A DNA stretch of 64,000 bases from Cryobacterium aureum (lineage in GTDB: Bacteria > Actinomycetota > Actinomycetes > Actinomycetales > Microbacteriaceae): the NCBI RefSeq assembly GCF_002954245.1, contig NZ_PPTG01000046.1, positions 124,001 to 188,000 of the forward strand, in the 5' to 3' direction. Positions 26,251 to 35,018 of the stretch are shown here, one piece after another. The stretch's first letter is position 1, and every line of letters starts with the position of its first letter. The translations under genes and the position numbers were made by a program. The notes under the pieces were generated by a model, which worked only from the letters and a program-made list of their open reading frames with translations, had not been told where the DNA came from and did no database searches.

Positions 26251-26712
26251 CTAGCTGGCGCCGCCGGGTGGGCCGATCCGGAGTAGGGTGGCCATGACCC
26301 CGACCAGGGCGACGCCCATGGCTAGCGTCAGAAGCACCGGTCGGGCCAGCATCTGCCGCAGCAGAGCGCTCACTCGGGTGTGATCGCGGGGGTCGTTGGT
26401 GCGGGTATGCCGCCAGTCGCCGTCGAGCAAGCCGTTCTTCTCGAGCCCGCGGTCCAATGGGATCGTGCCAAACGGAACGATCGCCGTGAACATTGCGATC
26501 AGAGTGAGGCGCATGCCCCAGTGCTGGTTGATTCCCACCAGCAGGGCCATCAGTCCAAAGGCGATGAAGACGAGACCGTGTACAAAACCACCAATTTGCA
26601 CCCCGACCTCACCGACCTCGAGCACGTATTTCATGAGCATCCCTGCGATCAACATTGCCCAGGTGATGGCTTCGGCAATGGCAACAGAACGAAACAGCAG
26701 GCGCGGGGTCAT
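26251..26712 (-). CDS. DUF3817 family membrane protein
   Basis: 153 residues from ATG 26712, which has GGAAA seven bases upstream; ATG 26739 would add nine residues. The DUF3817 pattern is present: FRSVAIAEAITWAMLIAGML as first helix, GGFVHGLVFIAFGLMALLVG as the second with the conserved Gly-Phe-Val-His-Gly, and FGTIPLDRGLEKNG after the third. A fourth hydrophobic segment is near the C-terminus (PVLLTLAMGVALVGVMATLL). Members are small integral membrane proteins of unknown function. Confidence 0.85.
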   Translation of the reverse strand: MTPRLLFRSVAIAEAITWAMLIAGMLMKYVLEVGEVGVQIGGFVHGLVFIAFGLMALLVGINQHWGMRLTLIAMFTAIVPFGTIPLDRGLEKNGLLDGDWRHTRTNDPRDHTRVSALLRQMLARPVLLTLAMGVALVGVMATLLRIGPPGGAS

Positions 26713-26813
26713 CGGGACTTTCCAGTGATGGCGGGGCAAGGGAGCTTCTATCGTCTCAGCCGCACCTGAACAAGCACCTGAGCATTCGCCAAGAAAGATG
26801 CATCACTGTAAAA

Positions 26814-26841
26814 TTGCAGTTGTGCAAATACGCAGTGTGCG
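26814..26841 (+). promoter_or_regulatory. Candidate TetR operator: two tandem inverted repeats
   Basis: TTGCAGTTGTGCAA (26814-26827) and CGCAGTGTGCG (26831-26841) are adjacent short palindromes with similar half-sites (TGCAA/TGCG). They lie 20-50 bp upstream of the tetR start, where autoregulation would act. A TAAAAT box is at 26809-26814. Confidence 0.4.
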
Positions 26842-26861
26842 CAATAACTGTTAACGTGAAC

Positions 26862-27500
26862 ATGGAACCGAACCTCGGCCTGCGAGACCGCAAGCGCCTC
26901 GCAACGCGTCTGCGGCTCGAAGACGCCGCGGTAACCCTCGTGCTCCGCGATGGACTCGAGCACACCACGGTCGACGCGATAAGCGAGCTCGCCGACGTGT
27001 CGCCGCGCACCTTCTTCAAATACTTCGAGAGCAAGGATGCCGCCATCCTCGGCCTCCGCCAGGTTGAAATCGCAGAGTCCGAGCTGGCCGAACAGTGCGA
27101 CCGCGTGGCCGAACATGGACTGATCGAGTGCGTCATTCACCTGCTGCTGACCGTGATCGGCCCGCCGTCGACCCGACTGACCATGCGCGAGGATCGGCTG
27201 GAGATCCTGCGCCGTCACCCCCACCTACTCACGACGCAGCTTGCCCAATTTACCCAGATGACCACCGAAGTTACCGATGCCGTCGCCGCCCTCGTGGCGC
27301 GGGACGCACACTTCGCTGGCGGCTCATCGGCCGAGCTGGCGGCATCCGCTGACCTGGTGCTCGTCCTCTGCGGCGGCGCGGTGCGCGTTGCCGTGAAGGA
27401 ATGGGCCGAAATGAACCCGACCGACGCCGATGGTGCGGCCGAACAACTTGAATCACGAGCAATCTCGCTCGCCAGAGAGGTATCCGTAAAACTTTCATGA
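26862..27500 (+). CDS. TetR-family transcriptional regulator of the adjacent efflux gene
   Basis: 212 residues from ATG 26862; GTG 26856 is an equally possible start. The N-terminal TetR helix-turn-helix is typical: RKRLATRLRLEDAAVTLVLRDGLEHTTVDAISELADVSPRTFFKYFESKDAAI. The C-terminal ligand-binding domain resembles the TetR_C_17/MftR-like group (no reliable ligand). Its stop overlaps the start of the MFS gene in ATGA, so it is co-translated with the efflux pump it presumably represses. It is divergent from the DUF3817 gene. Confidence 0.88.
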   Translation: MEPNLGLRDRKRLATRLRLEDAAVTLVLRDGLEHTTVDAISELADVSPRTFFKYFESKDAAILGLRQVEIAESELAEQCDRVAEHGLIECVIHLLLTVIGPPSTRLTMREDRLEILRRHPHLLTTQLAQFTQMTTEVTDAVAALVARDAHFAGGSSAELAASADLVLVLCGGAVRVAVKEWAEMNPTDADGAAEQLESRAISLAREVSVKLS

Positions 27501-29108
27501 CCACCACACTGTCCTTGCGCGAGGCCCCGGCAGCCGCTTTACCCGGCAAGCGTCACATTCTGCTGGTCTTCGCCGGGCTCATGGTCACCATGCTGCTCGC
27601 CTCGCTCGACCAGACCATCTTCAGCACCGCCCTGCCGACCATCGTTGGCGAACTCAACGGCGTCGACCACATGCTTTGGGTGACGACCGCTTACATTCTC
27701 GCGTCGACCATCATGCTGCCCGTCTACGGCAAGCTCGGCGACCTGATCGGCCGTAAGGGCCTGTTCATCGGCGCGATCAGCATCTTCATTCTGGGCTCGA
27801 TCGTGGGCGGACTGGCCCCCGATATGACCTGGCTCATCATCGGCCGTGCGGTGCAGGGCCTCGGTGGCGGCGGGCTGATGATCCTCTCGCAGGCGATCAT
27901 CGCCGACGTCGTGCCGGCCCGCGAGCGCGGAAAATACATGGGCATCATGGGGGGGCGTCTTCGCCCTGTCCTCCGTGGCCGGTCCGCTGCTCGGTGGCTG
28001 GTTCACCGAGGGCATCGGCTGGCGCTGGGCGTTCTGGATGAACATCCCCCTCGGTGCCCTCGCCATCGTCACCGCCATCTTCTTCCTCCGCCTGCCCAAG
28101 GTGGACAACACGAAGCCGAAGCTCGACGTCGCCGGTATGGGCCTGCTCGCCCTGGCCTCGACCGGACTCGTGCTGATCACGACCTGGGGCGGAACGACCT
28201 ACGACTGGGATTCCCTGCTGATCCTCTCGCTCATCGTCGGCACTATCGTCGCCGCCGTGGCCTTCGTCATGGTCGAGCGTCGCGCCGCCGAGCCGATCAT
28301 GCCGCTGCACCTGTTCAAGGACCGCAACTTCAACCTCACCACCATCGCCGGTCTCATCACCGGTATCGCGATGTTCGGTGCCCTGGCCTACCTGCCCACC
28401 TACCTGCAGATGGTGACCGGTGCGAACGCCACCGAGGCCGGGTTCCTGATGATCCCGATGATGGCCGCGCTGCTGATCAGTTCGATCGGATCCGGCTGGC
28501 TGGTCAGCAAATTCGGTCGGTACAAGTGGATGCCCGTCGTCGGCACGATCATCGTCGGTGTCGCTCTCGTGCTGCTCTCGACCATGACCCCCACGTTGGC
28601 GACCTGGGTGCTCTGCAGCTACCTCGCCGTCATGGGCGTTGGGCTCGGCCTGAGCATGCAGATTCTCATCCTGATCGTGCAGAACTCCTTCCCGAACTCG
28701 CAGGTTGGAACGGCCACAGCCTCGAACAACTACTTCCGCCAGATCGGAGCCTCCATCGGCTCCGCTGTGGTCGGCAGCCTGTTCGCCGCCCGCCTGACCG
28801 AGCTGCTGACCGAGCGGATGCCCGCCGGTGGTGCCAGCGCGGCGAACTCCTTCACCCCGGCTATGGTGCGCGAGCTGCCGGAGGCCGCCCGCCAGGTCAT
28901 CATCGGCGGCTACAACGACGCGCTCACCCCGGTCTTCCTCTATATCGTGCCGCTGATCGTTGTCGCGGTCATCCTGCTCTGCTTCGTGACCGAGAAGCCG
29001 CTCGCCACCACGATCGAGCGCGATATCCTGCCCGAAACCCTCGAAACGGATGGCGCCCTGCCGTCCACGACCCGGGGGTCAGTTGCCGTTCCCGGGCGGG
29101 ATTCGTGA
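27497..29108 (+). pseudogene. MFS multidrug efflux transporter (DHA2, 14 TMS), frameshifted
   Basis: The N-terminal frame (from ATG 27497) encodes TMS 1-5 of an EmrB/QacA-type exporter: MLLASLDQTIFSTALPTIVG, YGKLGDLIGRKGLF (motif A) and RAVQGLGGGGLMILSQAII. After GKYMGIMGG it shifts into an Arg-rich nonsense frame. The rest (GPLLGGWFTEGIGWRWAFW, motif C, through to the C-terminus) continues in another frame to 29108. The break is in a run of seven G at 27949-27955; six G would restore one 536-residue protein. Either the pump is inactive, the tract is phase-variable, or the base is a sequencing error. ATGA overlap with tetR. Confidence 0.88.
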
Positions 29109-29114
29109 GTGCGG

Positions 29115-29813
29115 CTACGCGCCGACGAGCGCCCGGGCGATGACCGAGGTGAAGAAGGTGAGGCCGTCGATGCCGCTCGCCATGGCGTCGTCGGTGTCGG
29201 GACCGAACCCGGCCTCGACGGCGTGCTCGGGGTGGGGCATGAGGCCCACGACATTGCCGCGGGCGTTGGTCACGCCGGCGATGTCGTTCAGTGATCCGTT
29301 CGGGTTGCCGCCGATGTAGCGGGCCACGATGCGGCCCTCGCCCTCGAGTGCCTTGAGGGTCTCGGCGGAGGCCATAAACGAGCCCTCACCGTTCTTGAGC
29401 GGAATGACGATCTCGGTGTTGGCTTCGAACCCGGTCGTCCAGTCGCTCGCGTTGTTCTCGATGCGCAGACCCTGGTCGCGGCAGATGAAGCGGCCCTTGT
29501 CGTTCCGGATGAGTCCGCCGTCGAGCAGGTGGGCCTCGGTGAGCATCTGGAATCCGTTGCAGATTCCGAGCACCGGCATGCCCTGGTTCGCCGCGTCGAT
29601 GACCTCGGTCATGATCGGTGACAGGCTCGCGATGGCGCCGGCCCGCAGATAATCGCCGTAGCTGAACCCGCCCGGCAGCACGAGGGCGTCGACGCCGTGC
29701 AGGTCGTGGTCGCCGTGCCAGAGGGCTACGGCGTCGGCGCCGGCCAGGCGGATCGCGCGCGCAGCGTCACGATCATCGAGCGAGCCGGGAAAGGTGACGA
29801 CGCCGATGCGCAT
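29115..29813 (-). CDS. purQ: Phosphoribosylformylglycinamidine synthase, glutaminase (PurQ) subunit
   Basis: 232 residues of the class I glutamine amidotransferase fold. The nucleophile Cys is in [13 protein letters not shown] near residue 87, and His and Glu of the triad are in [11 protein letters not shown] near 200. [17 protein letters not shown] is the oxyanion region. It releases ammonia from glutamine for PurL. The start ATG shares its A with the purS stop (TGATG), so synthesis is coupled. The MFS gene converges on it with only 6 bp between. Confidence 0.97.
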   Translation of the reverse strand: MRIGVVTFPGSLDDRDAARAIRLAGADAVALWHGDHDLHGVDALVLPGGFSYGDYLRAGAIASLSPIMTEVIDAANQGMPVLGICNGFQMLTEAHLLDGGLIRNDKGRFICRDQGLRIENNASDWTTGFEANTEIVIPLKNGEGSFMASAETLKALEGEGRIVARYIGGNPNGSLNDIAGVTNARGNVVGLMPHPEHAVEAGFGPDTDDAMASGIDGLTFFTSVIARALVGA

Positions 29814-30097
29814 CAGGCGACCGCTGCCGAGGGGGCGTCCTGCACGTGGATGCCGACGACATCCTCGATCACGGAGTTGGAGAGCACGGTGTCGGCGAGC
29901 TCGCGCACGGCGGCGAGGGTAGCGGCATCCGCTTCGCCGTCAATGGAAATCTCGAAGCGCTTGCCGACGCGCACGCCGGTGACGTTGGCCAGCGCTGGCT
30001 GGGTCTGACCGAGGCGACCGAGGGCGCCGGCGACGGCCTTGCCCTGGGGGTCAAGCAACTCGGCCTTGGGCATTACTTCGACGACGATCGTTGGCAC
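29813..30097 (-). CDS. purS: Phosphoribosylformylglycinamidine synthase, PurS subunit
   Basis: 94 residues. The protein has the compact PurS pattern: [44 protein letters not shown], and a C-terminal [18 protein letters not shown]. PurS is a small dimer that bridges PurQ and PurL in the complex. The start is GTG 30097 with GGAG six bases upstream. It opens a two-gene purSQ operon; purL is far away. Confidence 0.95.
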   Translation of the reverse strand: MPTIVVEVMPKAELLDPQGKAVAGALGRLGQTQPALANVTGVRVGKRFEISIDGEADAATLAAVRELADTVLSNSVIEDVVGIHVQDAPSAAVA

Positions 30098-30183
30098 AGG
30101 GCACTCCGCATACAGTCTGGGGCTTATAGTCGTGGTAAATCACTGCAATTCTACAGGCCGCAGCTCGGGCGGCCCGGCGCGCG

Positions 30184-31476
30184 TCACTCGGCGACACCGT
30201 TCTGGCCGAGCAGGATGCCGCGCAGCACGTCGCGTACGGCGGCCACACCGTCGTAGGTTTCGACGAAGCTCGTGCTGAGCGGGGCGAGGCCGAGTCGCAG
30301 GCCGTTGGGGCCGCGAAAATCCGGAATCACGTCGTTGTCCCACAGAATTTTCGTGACCTGACGCATGAGTCGATGGTTGATGGTCACGTGACCGCCGCGA
30401 TGCGTCTGCTCGCGAGGCGAGGCGACGGTGACGCCCATCGGTGCCAGCCACTCATCGACGAGGGTGATCGCGAACTCGGTCAGCGCCACCGACTTCGCCC
30501 GCACCGAATTGATCGTGGCCTCATCGATCATGGCAATCGTGTCCTGCATGGCGAGCATGCCCAGCACCGCGGGCGTGCCGCTCATAAAACGACGGATGCC
30601 AGTGGCCGGCCGATACCCCGGCCCCATCTCGAAGATGGCCTGCGCGCCCATCCAACCCTGGATCGGCTGGGTCAGCACCTCGTGCAGGTCACTCTTGACG
30701 TAGCCGAAGGCGGGGGCGCCCGGGCCGCCGCTCAAGTATTTGTAGGAGCAGCCGACGGCGAGGTCGACGTCGCAGCGGTCGAGTTCGACCGGCACCGACC
30801 CGACCGAATGGCTGAGGTCCCAGAGCACGAGGGCATCGTGCTCGTGGGCGACGGCGGTGATGGTCTGCATGTCGGCGAGGTAGCCGGAACGGTAAGCCAC
30901 GTGGCTGAGCAGCACGAGCGATGTCTCGGGGCCGATCACGCTGCGCACCTGTTCGGCGGTCACCCCGCCCGTGGTATCGGATTCGATCCACCGCAGGGTG
31001 AGGCCGCGCTCCCGTGCAATGCCCTCCAGAATGTAGCGGTCGGTGGGAAAGTTATCGCTGTCGAGCACGATCTCGGTGCGGTGCGGGCGCGAATCCACGG
31101 CGGCGCGGGCCAGTTTGTAGAGCAGCACGGTGGTGGAGTCGCCGACGAAAATCTGGCCGGCCGCGGCGCCGAGGCAGGCCCGGCCGAGGTCGTCGCCGAT
31201 CTGCAGGGGCAGTTCCATCCACTGCTCGTCCCAGCCGCGAATGAGCCGAGTGCCCCAGTCGTTGACGAGAAAATCGGCGATACGTTCGGCGCTCGCGTGC
31301 AGCGGGCGGCCGAGCGAGTTGCCGTCGAGGTAGGCGCGCGGGTTGGCCGTGTCGGGGCCGGCGTCGGTGCCGAGGAACCGGACTCTGTAGTGCGCAAGAC
31401 CGTCGATACGGTCCATCCGGCGCGCGAAGGCGAGGTGGGCATCGAGGCCGGTCGAGCTGGTGAAGCTGGGAGTCAT
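30184..31476 (-). CDS. kynU: Kynureninase
   Basis: 430 residues of the aminotransferase V fold. The pyridoxal-binding Lys is in GCSYKYLSGGPGAPAF near residue 227, and the cofactor Asp is in LWDLSHSVGSVPVEL. Substrate-side elements include GNSLGRPL near the N-terminus and HVTINH near the C-terminus. It cleaves L-kynurenine to anthranilate and alanine. ATG 31476 overlaps the upstream gene's stop (ATGA); the ORF extends further but without homology. It is last in the kynA-amidohydrolase-kynU operon. Confidence 0.95.
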   Translation of the reverse strand: MTPSFTSSTGLDAHLAFARRMDRIDGLAHYRVRFLGTDAGPDTANPRAYLDGNSLGRPLHASAERIADFLVNDWGTRLIRGWDEQWMELPLQIGDDLGRACLGAAAGQIFVGDSTTVLLYKLARAAVDSRPHRTEIVLDSDNFPTDRYILEGIARERGLTLRWIESDTTGGVTAEQVRSVIGPETSLVLLSHVAYRSGYLADMQTITAVAHEHDALVLWDLSHSVGSVPVELDRCDVDLAVGCSYKYLSGGPGAPAFGYVKSDLHEVLTQPIQGWMGAQAIFEMGPGYRPATGIRRFMSGTPAVLGMLAMQDTIAMIDEATINSVRAKSVALTEFAITLVDEWLAPMGVTVASPREQTHRGGHVTINHRLMRQVTKILWDNDVIPDFRGPNGLRLGLAPLSTSFVETYDGVAAVRDVLRGILLGQNGVAE

Positions 31477-32372
31477 GCGAGGACCTCGAGTTCGGGGCGA
31501 GTGAGGGCGCGAGCGGTGCAGAGCCAGTCGGTGAAGTCCAGGGGATCGCGCGGCCGTTCGCCCGGAATAAAGGTCACCCGAGTATCGGACAGGGTCAGGC
31601 CAAGCGGTGCCGGCGAGCACAGGGCGGTCAGAACCTCGCCGGGGGTCAGCCCCGCGCCGAGCAGTGCCGCGATCTCACCGGAGTTCAGCCCGAGCGGCAG
31701 CGGCCCGTTGCCGAGATCGGTGCCGTACAGCACCCGACCGCCAGCGGCGTGGAACCGCCGCAGATTGTCGCTGGCAATCTCGAACGCGGCGGTGGGGCGA
31801 CCCCAGCCGTGAATGTCCAGGGTGCTGATCCAGGTCATGCGGGCGGCCATCGCGGTCACCAGGTCGTCGGCCAGGCGCTCCGTAAAGGGAGTGTGCGCGA
31901 ACGCATCCACTCCGGCGGTGAACGCGCGATCGGCCTGACCGGCACCCTCGGCGTGCGCTACGACCGGCAGGGAGCGTTCGTGCGCCCGCCCGACGAGCGC
32001 GGCCAACACCTCGGTGCCGAGCACCGGGCCCGCCACCGAGTTGAGGGTGATTTTCAGAACGGATGCCCCGGCCGCCGCCTGCAGGTCGACCGCGGTGGCG
32101 GCATCCGCTGCCCCCGCGACGCCGCAGCTCCAATCGGGCTCGGCCCAGCCGGCCCGACTGGGGTAGCCTCCGGGAGCAGTGATGAACTGGTGCGCGTATG
32201 CCAGATCGGGCATGGACGTGCGGAGGCCTTCTGGCAGCCAGCCGCCGAGATCGAGTGCACGGGCGATTCCGCCGCTGGAAAGAAGTGTGCCGTCGATCAG
32301 GGCCAGGTGCAGGTGCGCGTCCAGAAAGCCCGGCAACACGGTGCCGCGACCGACCAGAAAGTGAGTGGTCAC
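31473..32372 (-). CDS. Amidohydrolase-superfamily protein in the kynurenine operon
   Basis: 299 residues from GTG 32372, overlapping the kynA stop in GTGA; its own stop overlaps kynU in ATGA. Metal-ligand motifs of the amidohydrolase barrel are present: GFLDAHLHLAL (HxH), VLKITLNS (candidate bridging Lys), LPVVAHAEG, DAFAHTPF, and LYGTDLGNG (Asp). The N-terminal beta-sandwich of larger relatives is nearly absent. Position between TDO and kynureninase is where N-formylkynurenine formamidase would be, and no KynB-type or alpha/beta-hydrolase formamidase is visible in the window. A formamidase role is an inference from context only; other amidohydrolases are possible. Confidence 0.75.
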   Translation of the reverse strand: MTTHFLVGRGTVLPGFLDAHLHLALIDGTLLSSGGIARALDLGGWLPEGLRTSMPDLAYAHQFITAPGGYPSRAGWAEPDWSCGVAGAADAATAVDLQAAAGASVLKITLNSVAGPVLGTEVLAALVGRAHERSLPVVAHAEGAGQADRAFTAGVDAFAHTPFTERLADDLVTAMAARMTWISTLDIHGWGRPTAAFEIASDNLRRFHAAGGRVLYGTDLGNGPLPLGLNSGEIAALLGAGLTPGEVLTALCSPAPLGLTLSDTRVTFIPGERPRDPLDFTDWLCTARALTRPELEVLA

Positions 32373-33223
32373 GCGCCGATCTCCGTGCGCACGGCGAACA
32401 GCTCCGGGAAGAAGGTGAGTTCGAGGGCCTTCTGCAGAAATGCGGCACCGCTCGAACCGCCGGTGCCGTGCTTCATGCCGATGATGCGCTGCACCGTCTT
32501 GAGGTGGCGAAACCGCCACAGTTGAAAGTTGTCCTCGAGGTCGACGAGTTCTTCGCAGGCCTCATAAGCAGCCCAATGCTCGGAGGCATTCTCGTATATT
32601 CCGCGAAAGGTATGCACGAGTTCGGGGTGGAAGGTCCACGCCTCGGTGACGTCGCGTTCAAGCACGGCGGCGGGAATGTCGTAGCCGGCACGGTGCAGGT
32701 AACGCAGAAACTCGTCGTAGAGGCTGGGTGCCTCGAAGGTGGCGGTGAGCAGAGCGTGGGCGGCGGAATCCGCTTCGAAGACCGTGAGCATGCGAGCATT
32801 CTTGTTGCCGAGCGCGAACTCGACGGCGCGGTACTGGTACGACTGAAAGCCGCTGGAAGAGCCGAGAAAGTGCCGAAACTGGGCGTATTCGGTGGGCGTG
32901 AGGGTCGCGAGCACCGACCACTGTTCGGTGAGGGTGCGCTGAATGTGCTTGACCCGGGCGATGCCCTTGAGGGCCGGCGCGAGCTGATCCTGAAGCAGCG
33001 CCTGGATGGCCGCCTGGATCTCGTGCAGCACGAGCTTGAGCCAGAGCTCTGTGGTCTGGTGCTGGATGATGAACAAGAGCTCGTCGTGATGTTCCGGAAC
33101 ACTGACCGGCTTCTGGGCATCGAGCAGGGTGGGCAGGTCGAGGTAGGCCCCGTAGCTCATCTTCTCTCGAAAATCGGTGACGATTTCGGGGTCGAAGTCG
33201 CGGGTATTGTTCTTGAGAGTCAT
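32369..33223 (-). CDS. kynA: Tryptophan 2,3-dioxygenase
   Basis: 284 residues from ATG 33223, matching bacterial TDO length (the ORF runs upstream to 33301 without family sequence). Haem and substrate motifs: SYGAYLDLPTLLDAQ, HDELLFIIQHQTTELWLK (substrate-site Phe, His), GSSSGFQSYQYRAVEFALGNK, and the haem His in LWRFRHLKTVQRIIGMKHGTGGSSG. It opens the indole ring of L-Trp to N-formylkynurenine in the cytoplasm. It is the first gene of the operon and is divergent from a TetR regulator. Confidence 0.97.
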   Translation of the reverse strand: MTLKNNTRDFDPEIVTDFREKMSYGAYLDLPTLLDAQKPVSVPEHHDELLFIIQHQTTELWLKLVLHEIQAAIQALLQDQLAPALKGIARVKHIQRTLTEQWSVLATLTPTEYAQFRHFLGSSSGFQSYQYRAVEFALGNKNARMLTVFEADSAAHALLTATFEAPSLYDEFLRYLHRAGYDIPAAVLERDVTEAWTFHPELVHTFRGIYENASEHWAAYEACEELVDLEDNFQLWRFRHLKTVQRIIGMKHGTGGSSGAAFLQKALELTFFPELFAVRTEIGA

Positions 33224-33306
33224 CGGGTTCCGTTCGGCTTGTTCAAATTGTGCGCAGGTTGAGGCTGTCGGCGCAACACCACAGCGAACCGTGCAGGTCA
33301 AAGTTC

Positions 33307-33312
33307 TAGACT
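33307..33312 (+). promoter_or_regulatory. -10 box (TAGACT) of the TetR gene beside kynA
   Basis: TAGACT, seven bases, ATG 33320. Confidence 0.5.
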
Positions 33313-33319
33313 GGAGCGC

Positions 33320-34039
33320 ATGACCCCGCCGACCCGAAAGCCCCAGGATGGCGTGCCAGCCCCGTCTGCACCCGAGCGAACTGCCCCACCGCCGCCCCGG
33401 CGCCGAGACGCCCGGTTGAATCGGGACCGCCTCATTGTGTCGGCTCGCGCCCAGTTCGCCCAGTATGGGATCGACGCCTCACTCGAGGAGATCGCGCGTC
33501 AGGCCGAGGTGGGTGTGGCGACCCTGTACCGCAACTTTCCGGCGCGAGACGACCTGGTTCGGGCGCTCTACGACTTGGCTCTGGCAGAACTGCACGCGGT
33601 GCGCGGGGAGATCGAGGCCGCGCCTACCTCGTGGGAGGCACTCGTTGTCTACACCGAACGAGTCGCCGAATGGCTCGTCGCCGACCCGTCACTCCCGCCG
33701 ATTCTGCGGCGCATGGCGCAGCTCGACCCCTCAGCAAGGCCCGCTGCCGAGTTCGACGGCTTCATCGCGAGCCTGGTAGCCCGCGCTAAGAAGGACGGTA
33801 CCCTGCGGCGTGACGTCGACGCGGTCGACCTCGCGGTACTGGTTACCATGGTCGGCTCGCTCGGCGGCCTCGGCGACGGTTACGCCGGGCAGTGGCGGCG
33901 TCAGCTCTCGATCGTGCTCGACGGCCTGCGCGCCGCCGACGCGCCCCGGCCCAAATTGCCTGGCCGCCCGCTCAACGTGAAGGACTACCAGGCCACCGTG
34001 CACGGCCTGACCCGTCGGGCAGCCCGCGCCGCGCGGTGA
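33320..34039 (+). CDS. TetR-family regulator divergent from the kyn operon
   Basis: 239 residues. After a Pro-rich N-terminal extension (about 35 residues) comes a standard TetR HTH: RDRLIVSARAQFAQYGIDASLEEIARQAEVGVATLYRNFPARDDLV. The C-terminal part fits the SACE_7040/TetR_C_13-like ligand domain. Divergent placement, 96 bp from kynA, suggests it may control the kyn operon, but the same arrangement could be incidental. It converges with the VOC gene, 3 bp apart. Confidence 0.85.
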   Translation: MTPPTRKPQDGVPAPSAPERTAPPPPRRRDARLNRDRLIVSARAQFAQYGIDASLEEIARQAEVGVATLYRNFPARDDLVRALYDLALAELHAVRGEIEAAPTSWEALVVYTERVAEWLVADPSLPPILRRMAQLDPSARPAAEFDGFIASLVARAKKDGTLRRDVDAVDLAVLVTMVGSLGGLGDGYAGQWRRQLSIVLDGLRAADAPRPKLPGRPLNVKDYQATVHGLTRRAARAAR

Positions 34040-34042
34040 GGG

Positions 34043-34924
34043 TCAGACGGTTGCTGCGTCGGTCGCGCTCACCCGGATGCGGTTGGCCCACGGGTCGTCG
34101 AAGGCGAGGGTCTGACCGTCGTGAGCGGTGTCGACTTTGTAGTGGGACATCCGCTCGTTGAGAGCGCCCACGTCGTCGGTGCTGGGCACGATGATGCTGA
34201 CTTCGCCGAGACCGAGCGCCAGGCGGCGCTTGCCGCTGCCCGAGCTTTCCCAGGTGTTCATCGCCATATGGTGGTGATAGCCGCCGGCCGAGACGAACAG
34301 GGCTGAGGGGCCGAAGTTCGCGGTCGCCTCGAAACCGAGACGGTTCACGTAGAACTCCCGGGCGCTCGCGACGTCGCCCACCGAGAGGTGGATGTGGCCA
34401 ACGATGGCATGGCCCTCGCTCGCTTCAGCCGACAAATGCTCGGAAATGAATGCGTTCGGGTCGAGGTAAAGCGAGGCCATTTCGACCTGTCCGTGGGTCC
34501 AGCTCCACAGGGTGCGGTCGCGATCCCAGTACAGCTCGATGCCGTTGCCCTCGGGGTCGGTGAAATAGAAAGCCTGGCTGACCAGGTGATCGGCGCTGCC
34601 GGTGAACGTTCCCGGGGACTTCGTGCCGATCGAGTACACGGCGGCGGCGAGGTCTGCCTGCGTGTCGAACAGAATGGCCGTGTGATAGAGCCCGGCTGAG
34701 CGTGCGTCGGCGGCTTTGAGCTCGAGGGAGTGCTGCAAAATCACGAGCGGGGTCTGGCCGCGCCCGAGCACGGCGACCGGGCCGTCGTGGCTTTGCAGCT
34801 CCAGGGTCACAATGTCGCGGTAATAGGCGATCATGGCGTCGAGGTTGCCCACGCGCAGGGTCACCGCGCCCATTCCGGTGTCGCCGGCGAGGAGGTCTTT
34901 CGCAGTGAGGGTCACAGCAGGCAC
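34043..34924 (-). CDS. VOC (catechol-2,3-dioxygenase-like) protein, CatE type
   Basis: 293 residues from GTG 34924; GTG 34915 is an alternative and the upstream frame is non-homologous. There are two vicinal-oxygen-chelate domains. The first runs from MGAVTLRVGNLDAMIAYYRD to the conserved FYFTDPEGNGIELYWDR. The second begins VGHIHLSVGDVASAREFYVNRLGFE and has GGYHHHMAMNTW near its middle. The layout matches B. subtilis CatE-like dioxygenases. Ring cleavage activity needs two His and one Glu; His in GHIHLSV, His in YHHHM and Glu in NGIELYW could serve but were not aligned. The substrate is unknown. Confidence 0.8.
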   Translation of the reverse strand: MPAVTLTAKDLLAGDTGMGAVTLRVGNLDAMIAYYRDIVTLELQSHDGPVAVLGRGQTPLVILQHSLELKAADARSAGLYHTAILFDTQADLAAAVYSIGTKSPGTFTGSADHLVSQAFYFTDPEGNGIELYWDRDRTLWSWTHGQVEMASLYLDPNAFISEHLSAEASEGHAIVGHIHLSVGDVASAREFYVNRLGFEATANFGPSALFVSAGGYHHHMAMNTWESSGSGKRRLALGLGEVSIIVPSTDDVGALNERMSHYKVDTAHDGQTLAFDDPWANRIRVSATDAATV

Positions 34925-35018
34925 AACTGCGATGTGGGTGCGGCTATTCCGCGATCGGTAGGGTTCGGCTACCCCCGTTTGCGCGTCGTGTTTTGGGTAT
35001 GCCGGGGTGTTGGTGTAC

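Noticed and set aside
27960..29143. Arg/His-rich tail of the first MFS frame
   Set aside because: Out-of-frame readthrough after the G7 shift; true homology continues in the other frame.
31477..31620. N-terminal extension of kynureninase
   Set aside because: It overlaps the amidohydrolase coding region and has no kynureninase similarity.
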